From Mytilinidion resinicola (Eukaryota > Ascomycota > Dothideomycetes > Mytilinidiales > Mytilinidiaceae), in assembly GCF_010093595.1 (NCBI RefSeq), contig NW_022985447.1:1288403-1303730 (forward strand): DNA of 15,328 nt. The letters run 5' to 3'. Shown here piece by piece: positions 7,550-15,077 of this stretch. The position numbers were made by a program, and so were the translations under genes. Position 1 is the first letter of the stretch, and each line of letters starts with the position of its first letter. The notes beneath the pieces were generated by a model. That model saw only the letters and a list, made by a program, of their open reading frames with translations. It was not told the origin of the DNA and searched no databases.

Positions 7550-8254
7550 ATGTCAACTCCAACGACAAGATTGCGAATTAACCTCCTTAAACCGCAACCA
7601 CTACAAAAGAAACAGCGAAACAAAACCCACCGCTGGACAAGAGAGGAAGTAAATAACATCTCTTATCTTCGGCTAGACCGTAAGTGGACTTAGGGTCAGA
7701 TTCAAAGCACGCTTTTCCCGTCAACATCGGTTGGCGCAGTCAAGATCGCATTCTTTCGCCTACCTCTTAAGGAGCGTATACACCGCGCGTTAATTATGTC
7801 CTCCCGCACCGGGGCTATTAAGCACTCCCGGTTTAAACAAGAACCAGACGCCCTATCCTCTAAGGCTAGGAAGAAATATATTACTAACAATAATAATATC
7901 ACGCGTTATAACCTCCGACTAAATAGACCTATAAGTTTCCAGGGAATTAGGTTGCAATACCCGGTTAACTGCCGACAATTTCCCCACTTCTCCAGGGCGT
8001 GTAAAAAACACTCTAAGCTATGCAAGGCACCAGACAGAGACTATAAGCCCCCTTCCTATTTACCTACGCCAGGCTTATCTAATTACAGCCCTTCTATTAT
8101 CTTAAGTAAACTAAGTAAAGCTTTAAGCCTTAAGCTTTTTAGCCTAGAGGCACGCTCCGCCACTATATCTAACTATACCACCTCTATTACCCTAAGCCCG
8201 CTTAGTAATAAATTAGAGTTTTTTAGCGCAGAGGAGCACCCAATTTCACTATAA
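7550..8254 (+). pseudogene. Copia 5' ORF with Myb/SANT-like N-terminal segment, one in-frame TAG
   Basis: A frame runs from ATG 7550 to TAA 8252-8254 (234 codons), broken only by TAG at 7691-7693, where a Trp codon (TGG) fits. Downstream of that TAG the next ATG is 7796. The segment around 7625-7780 reads HRWTREEVNNISYLRLDRKW then [W]GQIQSTLFPSTSVGAVKIA, then a short FFRLP end: W-T-x-E-E, a hydrophobic helix, W, GQI, FPS, the spacing of a Myb/SANT-type helix bundle. The remainder is basic then Ser/Leu/Pro-rich (PSYLPTPGLSNYSPS, LSKLSKALSLKLFSLEARS), without known motifs. It ends just where the gag-pol frame, which is one base back (-1), begins to look coding. It could be the N-terminal part of Gag split by an indel, a product joined by frameshifting, or a captured host domain. 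The family call rests on my reading alone. Confidence 0.5.
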
Positions 8255-11200
8255 CCGATATTATAAAGTTTAAGCAATTTAGCCTAAATATATTCTATAA
8301 TACTATTCTAATATTAGATAATACTAGTAACTAGTTTAGGTAGAACTAGAAGGTTAATAAATTTATCCAAATATCTGCTATTGCCGAAGACAGAGCAACT
8401 CCACCTATAGAAAAAGAGGATGTATAATAATAGCAGCACCGCTATAAGTTCTACACAGCAATAATCGCAGTAAAGCTAATATATAATACCGCGCAACGGA
8501 TTAATACTTTTAAAATCTATTAAGTTTAATCTTTTTTATAGGCAGTTAAGAAGAACTTTAAACTAGAAGGTTTAGAAATATATATTAACCTACAGCGGCG
8601 GTATATATCCCTTATATAAGAAAAATATAGGAGCACTTAGGCCCTAGAAGCTAAGATTAGAAGGATTTACGCTAAGAAACTTCTCCTTAACCCTAATTAT
8701 ATTACTTTAGAAATTAAGTGTATATTCTTCTTTATACACGCGCTGGGCGCTAAATATAAAGGCTTCCGTGATTATATCTTTAGGCAGATAGACCTTATTA
8801 ATAATAGAGATGTAAACAGGCATATTATTAAGGCTGCACCTATATTTAACTATATTAAAGGTAAGGCAATTAAGGAAGAATATAGAAAGGGGTAGCTAGG
8901 AAAATAATTAAGTAATATACAGGTGCTCCCTGCTTTTACTCTAATTTAGGGGCCTGGCCAGAAGAACCTTATTCTATTATCTAATAGAACTATATACTAA
9001 ATTAAGATTAATAATATTTCCTACTGCTTTTTCTACTAAAAGCCCTACTATATTAAAACTAAATACTTTAAGAAAAATCTAAGGCTAAAAAGCTAAGGGA
9101 AAAATAAAGAGGGATATAAGGCAAAGGCACAGGGCTTACAAGCTAATAGTCGCAAACTGTTAAAAAGACAGCACTTTACTAATAATAAGGATAATAATAC
9201 AGGTGGCCTAAAAAACCTAAAAAAGCCCACCTTTATAGTAATAAAGGCTATAGGAGAAGATATTAATGCGGTATTTAGGAAGGGCGTTAGAAGCAATTGC
9301 GCCGTATTTACCTATACCCTTGCAATAATAACTATAAAAACGCTTCTAATCCGCGACGCCTATATTATTAACAGTAGCTGTGCCCAGTATATATACAACA
9401 ACGCCTTAAAGTTTATTTAGATAGGTATATACTATAGGCCCGCACTTCGGAGCGTTAATATATCTATATCTTCCTTAGGAGTAGGTATAATAAATATACT
9501 GTGTAATATATAGAGTAGAAAAAAATAGCTTATTCTTAATAATATCTTTTTTATCCTATCCGCGCATATAAGCCTTATATCTATACTCCAGTTACTTAAA
9601 CGCGGGGCTAAAGTTAAGTTCTTAAGTAAGGGCGCGAGTATCCGCAATAAGTTAAGTAAGAAGAGCTTATACACTGCAAGTAAATACTATAGTATTTACG
9701 CACTTAACCTATAAATAAACCTTTTTTTTCTAGCCTACTATATTAGCCTACAGTTAACCCTTTAGTATAACTAACTGGCTTACCTAAGCAATATAAACTT
9801 GCAATAGCTTAAAAAGTAAGCCTATAGTATTTAAAATATAGAGCCGCAAGAACTATATAATCCGTGCTTTTAGGGGCAAATAACCGAAAAGCTATATAAC
9901 CGCTTAGGTTATAAGGGAAAATATCTAATAGAACTCCTCTATATAGACGTCGCAGGACTATTTAATAAGGGTCTTAATAGCAGTTACTACTAGCTAACTA
10001 TTATTAATAACTTAACCGGCTAGATTAAAGTTATTCCTATACTATAATAACAGGGATTTATTATTAAATTGCTATACTTCTTTCTTAACTATAACAAGCG
10101 CTCTAAACAAAAGTATAGATAAATACGGCTTAATTAGATTACTAAGTAAGTAGAAGAAGAAATAAAGTTTATTTTTTTTTCTTAATTAATTTAAGCTAAG
10201 GTTACAGGTATAGACCAGCACTAGCAGAATAGCGTGGCTAAAAGAGCCTATAAAATAATATATAATCGAGTTGGACCTATACTAGCATATATAAAGCTGC
10301 TATTAAAGTTCTAGCTAGAGATAGCTTAAATAGTAGTATATTTTTCCAACCGATTACTTTTATTAAAGCTTTAGATAACACCGTATTAGGTATAGTATAG
10401 CAAGAAGCCTAATTTATTATAACTAAGAGTAATTAGGTTAAGGGGGGAATACCTAATCCTACTAAAGTAAAGGAAAAAGCTAACTAAACCGCAAATAAGG
10501 CTATATATTTTACTAGGCTATAAGGAAAATACTAACTACTATATTCTACTAGAAGATAGAAGGATTATTAGAACTCTAAATACTAAATTCTAAAAAGCTT
10601 TTATAACTCCCTTTATATAGATTATATAAGATATAGAAGCTAAATAATATAGCTTACTTAAGGTAATAGCTGCTGCTGCAGAGGGGAGTAAAATAGTAGG
10701 GCTACTAAACCAACTATTAGTAAGTATATAGTAAGTATCTATACCAGCCTCTAGATATTACGCATCCGCAGCAGTACTAGAGCGAGCCTTTTCTAAAACA
10801 AGTAATAAGGACTTGTAAATATTACCTCGTGCAGGTACTAAAGACTTGTAAATACTACCTCGGGCGGGCACTAAAAACCTGCAAATATTACCTTAGATAA
10901 GTAATAAAGACTTATAAACGCTATTTTAACTAAGTAATAATAACTTAGAAAAGGGAGCGCCGTTCTAATTAAGTAATAATAACTTGTAGTTAGTTACTAA
11001 GCAGGGAGACAGGACCTTATTGCCTTTTAGAAGTAATAATACTTTTAGGTTATTTTTAGATACTCTAGAAAAAAATAATCTACTGCCTAATAGCAGCTAG
11101 TAATAGGATAACGCTCTATATAACTAAGCCTTAGGAGAATAGCAATAATATCTAAAACTTTAGCTTAATCGCCTAGTTTATAGAGTAAGGTAAAAAGCCT

Positions 11201-12879
11201 TAGAATATTACCCTAAACTTAGAATCCGCATCCCGCAGGCCGTATTAGATATATCTAATAATAGCGCAGAAGAACTTGCGCTAATAAATATACCTAAAGG
11301 TAATATACTCCTAATATTCTTAATAGTAGCTGCGGAAGAAATAGAACCCTTTAAACTAAAAACTGTTTACTAAGCAAAGAATAATATAAGCTGGCCTAAA
11401 TAGGAGAGGGCAATACTTAAAGAAGCTAACTCGCTTAAATAGAATAAAATATAGGAGCTTATTAACCCTTCTAGAAATTAACAGGTTCTTAGTAGTAAAT
11501 AGGTCTTTAAGCTTAAGCAAGGACTATATAGAGAAGTTATCCGCTATAAAAGTAGATAGGTAGTTAGGGGCTTTACTTAAGAAGAGGGCGTTAACTATAA
11601 TAAAACGTTCGCCTCTATTATTAAGCTAATAAGCTATAAGGCTCTATTTATAATTACGGCCGCCTTAGGCCTTAAGATTAAATAAATAGATATTAAGACA
11701 GCCTTCCTATATAGTAATATAGACTATAAAATCTATATTAAATAGCTATACTATATAGCAAACAGTATACTAAGGGTCTATAAACTCTAGAAAGCACTCT
11801 ACGGCCTAAAATAAGCTTCTTGCATTTAGTATTAGACCCTTATAAACTTTTTATATAGTCTTAGCTTTAAACTAATTAACGCTAACCTTAGAATCTTTAT
11901 ATAAAGCAATATATATATCGCAGTATATATTAACAACCTTCTAATTATTAGACTAAGTATTGCAGAAATTAAAAGGATTAAGAGAGGCCTAAGAAACTAT
12001 TTCTAAATAACGGACCTTAGACTATATAGCTACTACCTTAGGATATCTATCTAGCAAGACTGTTAGAACAGGATACTATACCTAAGTTAAGAAGCTTATA
12101 TTAATAAGGTTATTTATTAGTTCGGAATTAACAACTGCGCTTCTATTAGCACGCCGATAGAAACCTTACTACTATTAGAGAATATCCTAGAATATAACTG
12201 CCCTCTAGATCGAAAAGCGGAATACTAATATATTATAGGATCTCTAATATATATTATACTTAGAACTAGAGAAGATATTATATATACAGTTTTTATAGTA
12301 AGCCGGCATCTAGTAAATCCTAGGCTATAATATATAAAGCTTACTTAATATATTCTGCAGTACCTTAAAGGTATAAGAGATCTTAAACTTATATATAAAG
12401 GTTACCTCTAGATATTAAAGGGTTTTATAGATGCAGACTAGGCTAAATATTGCAATATAAGATAATTAACAGCTAGATACCTATTTAATATCGGGAGCAG
12501 AGTAATTAGCTAGCAGTCTAAGCGCTAGAGCGTTATTACTCTATTAACCTGTAAAGCAGAATTTATAGGACAGATATAAGCAACTAAAAAGGTAATTTAG
12601 TTAAGAAAACTTCTTAATAAGCTAAATATAGGCTAAGGAAAAGCCGCAACAATTATATATAGCGATAACTAGAAAGCTATTGCTCTATTTTTAAACCTAC
12701 AGTACTACTTATATATAAAGTATATAGAAATCCAGCGTAAGTAGTAAGAAAAGGTTTAAGACGCTGGAATAGTTAAACTAAAGTATGTTCTAACTACAGT
12801 ATAAATTGCTAATAGATTTACTAAGCCTCTTATATAAGACAGATTTAAATAGTTTCGGAAAGGGCTAGGTATCGAGTAA
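8251..12879 (+). pseudogene. Copia gag-pol polyprotein, single frame, RIP-inactivated
   Basis: One frame holds gag, protease, integrase, RT and RNase H without net frameshift, interrupted by many TAG/TAA. Gag: ~8251-8910. Zinc knuckle: ~9019-9075, reading SYCFF..KP.YIKTKYF, where two Cys and the His have become Tyr. Protease: active site now INSSCAQYIYN (9364-9396), the family's DSGC with Asp and Gly lost; LLKRGAKVKFLSKGAS follows (~9590-9640). Integrase: HHCC remnant (PCF.GQ, ~9864) and LYIDVAGLFNKG with catalytic Asp at 9946-9948. RT: IDIKTAFLYS (Asp at 11689-11691), ALYGLK.A, and YINN at 11926-11937 where the family has YVDD, so both Asp are Asn. RNase H: FIDAD (~12424), GSRVIS.QSKR, ANRFTKPL. 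The last stop, after GLGIE at 12877-12879, may itself be a mutated CAA. The true start is unclear because the frame has stops before ~8227. Confidence 0.9.
10801..10995 (+). repeat. In-frame minisatellite in the integrase-RT linker
   Basis: Five to six degenerate units of 30-39 bp, in the polyprotein frame, encode variants of (S/T)NKDL[Q]ILPRAG. Reading across: SNKDL.ILPRAG, TKDL.ILPRAG, TKNLQILP.I, SNKDL.TLF.L, SNNNLEKGAPF.L, SNNNL. One unit retains CAA (Gln) where the others have TAA, so those stops are RIP products. Confidence 0.8.
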
Positions 12880-13037
12880 TCCGCATAAACTATTAGCTTC
12901 GAGCGGAGGCAGAACATAGGCACCTTTTCCTTCTTTTTTTGCCTTTAAGGTTTTTTAAAGGTTTTAACGGGGTCTATTAAAGCTGTAATAAATTGTCGCT
13001 AGCACTCTTCCTAGTAAAGATAGCTATTAAGTGGAAG
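12880..13037 (+). other. Copia 3' untranslated region and polypurine tract
   Basis: Non-coding sequence between the polyprotein stop and the 3' LTR. The purine run AAGTGGAAG (13029-13037) lies directly before TGTTGAAT and is the likely plus-strand primer (polypurine tract). A pyrimidine tract (CCTTTTCCTTCTTTTTTTGCC, starting near 12922) is conserved in inverted form in the second copy. Confidence 0.6.
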
Positions 13038-13165
13038 TGTTGAATATTACAGTTAATAGTAGCTAAAACGATGTAATAAGGGGTGAGAATAGATATATAT
13101 ATAAGGCACCCCGCCTATCTATAGCTAGATAATAAAAAAAAGCAGATATAATTACTTACTTAACA
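13038..13165 (+). repeat. 3' LTR of the Copia element (RIP-mutated copy)
   Basis: 128 bp, the same length as the 5' LTR with no indel. By eye it differs from 7099-7226 at 20 sites: 10 C-to-T and 10 G-to-A, all with the mutated state here. Nineteen are in CpA (or TpG) context. This is a direct reading of RIP in this genome. Confidence 0.93.
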
Positions 13166-13309
13166 GGGACTAGTATAATATCCGTACCGTTCTAAAGGGC
13201 GTACTATTATAAAGAACGTAAAATAGGGACTAGTATAGGCTGCGTACTATTCCAAAGTTTATACTATTACGAAAGTGTATATATAAGGGACTAGTACGAA
13301 TATTAGACC
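13166..13309. repeat. 60-bp tandem repeat between two facing Copia LTRs
   Basis: Units start with GGGACTAGTA at 13166, 13226 and 13287 (periods 60 and 61). The first two align along their length with transition-type differences and a small indel; the third is cut after 23 bases by the inverted LTR. The block also contains CGTACTATT / ATACTATTACG motifs, loosely similar (as reverse complement) to the CGTAATGGT motifs left of the Copia 5' LTR. Confidence 0.75.
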
Positions 13310-13432
13310 TGTTAAATAAGTAATAGTATTAATTAATTTATATATTTATAGATAGGCGGGGTGCCTTATATATATACCTATTCCTATCCCCTATTACGTT
13401 GTTTTATCTACTAGCTGCTGTAATATTTAACA
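13310..13432 (-). repeat. Inverted Copia LTR (3' LTR of the second copy)
   Basis: Reverse complement begins TGTTAAATATTACAG and ends ACTTATTTAACA. It is 123 bp against 128 bp in the other LTRs, with conserved AAGGCACCCCGCC in the centre. RIP-type changes plus small indels. Immediately 3' of it (minus strand) are the bases GGTCT. Confidence 0.88.
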
Positions 13433-13590
13433 CTTTTATATAATAGCTACCTTTACTAAAAAAAGTGCCAGCGGCTATTTATTACGGCTCTAATAGACCC
13501 TGTTAAAACCTTTAAAAACCTTTTAAGGCAAAAAAAAGGAAAAAGTGCCTGTGTATTCTGCCTCTGCTCGAAGCTAATAATTCGTGCGTA

Positions 13591-14109
13591 TTACTCGATA
13601 CCTAGCCCTTTTATAAACTATTTAAATCTGTCTTATATAAAAGGCTTAGTAAATCTATTAGCGATCTATACTATAGTTAGAATATACTTTAGTTTAACCG
13701 TTCTAGCGTTTTAGACTTTTTCTTACTACTTGCGCTGGATTTCTATATACTTTATACGTAAGTAGTACTATAGGTTTAAGAATAGAGTAATAGCTTTCTA
13801 GTTATCGCCGTATATAATTATTACAGCTTTTCCTTAGCCTATATTCAGCTTATTAAGAAGTCTTTTTAACTAAATTGCTTTTTTAGTTGCTTATATCTGT
13901 CCTATAAACTCTGCTTTACAGGTTAACAGAGTAATAACGCTCTAGCGCTTAGACTGCCAGCTAATTGCTCCGCTCCCGATATTAAACAGATATCCGGCCG
14001 TTAATCGTCTTATATCGCGATACCCGGCCTAGTCTGCGTTTATAAAGCCTTTTAATATCTGGAGGTAACCCTTATATATAAGTCTAAGTGTAACGGGTTG
14101 TTTTTTCTA
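13591..14109 (-). pseudogene. Copia RNase H domain remnant
   Basis: Minus-strand frame ending at TAA 13593-13591 after GLGIE, the same end as in the first copy. It reads LRLIYKGYLQILKGFINAD at the start (14109 downward), then LFNIGSGAIS, QSKR, LTCKAEFIG, the later YGDN motif, and ANRFTKP near the end, matching Copia RNase H. One catalytic Asp of FIDAD has become Asn (FINAD). Stops are TAG/TAA at former Trp/Gln codons. Confidence 0.82.
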
Positions 14110-14853
14110 TACCTTTTAAGTGTCTTATACTAAGGCAGGGTATAGGCAAGTTGTTATCGGGGTGTAATAGTCTTTAAAAGGTAAGGCAATAATTAATTAA
14201 GGTTTTAAAACGGGGTTATTACTTCTAATAGGTAATATTAAAGTCTTAAGTTAAATATAAGGTTCCTATCTATATAAAGAAGCGTCCCTTTATATAAAGC
14301 TCTATTCTAAGAAATTTACGGATTACTCTAATCCGTTCCTAGATCGGTCTAATCTATAGCCCGTTCTTAGATTAGTCTAATTTATAACCTGTCCTTAGAT
14401 TATACTAATCCTTAGTCTTTTCCTTCTAATCTATTATATAATTTCTTCGTCCTATAATTCCTATTCTTAGATTATTCCTATCTACTAGCAGTCCGTAGGG
14501 GAATCCAGGATCCCTATACGTCCTACGCGTAACTTTTTTAGTCCTGTAACCTGGTTCTCTATAATTAGTCTTATCTACTTACTTATCTCTGTAAGTGCCT
14601 CTGCGCTCGGGTGGTTTATATTACAGGTTGTAATACTTACTCCCCCTTCTAAGGCTTTCGGCCCGAAAGTAGTTCCGTGGTAGGGTCTTAGATAAATAGC
14701 TGGCAATGCCCTATCTGCTAGGCTGTTATTATGCTGTTCTATTTCTTCCTTTATAATACCTAAAGTTCTAAAATCTTGTAAGTCCTTGCAACGCAACCTT
14801 CTATCTAATTATTCTGCAAGATTCGGAATTGAAATGCCTTCCTATTCCCGCTG
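14110..14853 (-). pseudogene. Unidentified RIP-degraded coding remnant, in frame with the RNase H
   Basis: I do not recognise this. The same minus frame as the downstream RNase H reads as plausible protein from about 14853: EGISIPNLAE, then at 14796-14575 an uninterrupted 73-codon part containing DLQDFRTLGIIKEEIEQHNN, LPAIYLRPYHGTTFGPKALE and HPSAEALTEIS, then after a TAG IRLIIENQVTGLKKLRVGR. Lower down (~14330-14500) stops are dense and the 28-bp tandem repeat lies across it, so coding there is doubtful; LIIALPFKDYYTPITT appears again near 14150-14200. No ATG start is evident (the 73-codon part opens with TTG). It could be a gag-like segment of another retroelement or a host gene fragment. 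Whether it was ever translated with the RNase H is unknown. Confidence 0.35.
14328..14414 (+). repeat. 28-bp tandem repeat, about three units
   Basis: Units of the form CTAATYTATARCCYGTYCTTAGATTA: a shortened one at 14328-14348, full ones at 14349-14376 and 14377-14404, and the start of another at 14405. The period is not a multiple of three, which argues against coding constraint here. Confidence 0.75.
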
Positions 14854-15003
14854 TCGCGATAAAGGCCTAGCCTGTAAGGTGTTGGAAGGGAATACTTAGT
14901 ATAGGGAATATGTGAAGATTAGTAGTGTGTATAATATTCTTAGCATTAATAAGGTTGCCCGTAGGTTGTCCTGGCCTTGTTGTTGTTTCCTACTAACGTA
15001 ATC

Positions 15004-15037
15004 CACAAGTTAGTGGCCCGCACAAGCTAGTGGCCCA
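15004..15037 (+). repeat. Subterminal 17-bp direct repeat of the third element
   Basis: CACAAGTTAGTGGCCCG (15004-15020) followed directly by CACAAGCTAGTGGCCCA (15021-15037), two differences, both transitions. The layout matches the paired CTCGTGCACGG motifs at the end of the 4047-5948 element. Confidence 0.85.
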
Positions 15038-15077
15038 CCCAACTCAACACGCGACGCGTCGTCCAACAACCACCCCA

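Larger units (their letters stand above)
7099..13165 (+). mobile_element. Complete Ty1/Copia LTR retrotransposon, 3' part RIP-mutated
   Basis: A 6067-bp element with 128-bp LTRs at both ends, each starting TGTTGAAT and ending TCAACA or its RIP form TTAACA. It has a primer-binding site directly after the 5' LTR and one long polyprotein frame whose order is protease, integrase, RT, RNase H, diagnostic of Copia (integrase before RT). The 5' LTR, leader and first ORF are nearly unmutated; from ~7860 on the element is strongly AT-biased. The five bases outside the ends differ (GGTCT at 7094-7098, GGGAC at 13166-13170), so a target-site duplication is not seen at this pair of ends; see the inversion finding. 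Confidence 0.93.
13310..14110 (-). mobile_element. 3' end of a second Copia element, inverted
   Basis: Reading on minus, this is the same as the 3' end of the 7099-13165 element: RNase H coding, 3' UTR, purine-rich tract (13433-13439 region), then an LTR. Similarity to 12385-13165 is continuous apart from small indels, and breaks at about 14100-14115, upstream of the GYL.ILKGFI.AD segment. No RT, integrase, gag or 5' LTR of this copy is visible in the window. Confidence 0.85.

Noticed and set aside
9093..9674. Two minus-strand ORFs (9093-9296, 9432-9674) with hydrophobic content.
   Set aside because: They lie opposite the Copia zinc-knuckle and protease region, which is clearly coding on +, and are shadows.
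10801..10995. Regularly spaced repeats as a CRISPR array.
   Set aside because: Units are degenerate, without unique spacers, in frame with a retrotransposon polyprotein, and the genome is eukaryotic.
1602..14853. In-frame TAA/TAG in otherwise readable proteins, as if UAR encoded Gln (reassigned genetic code).
   Set aside because: The stops also sit at expected Trp positions, catalytic Asp changed to Asn, and the LTR pair shows CpA-to-TpA mutation. The ankyrin gene and the edge transposase use normal Gln and Trp codons. RIP explains all of it.
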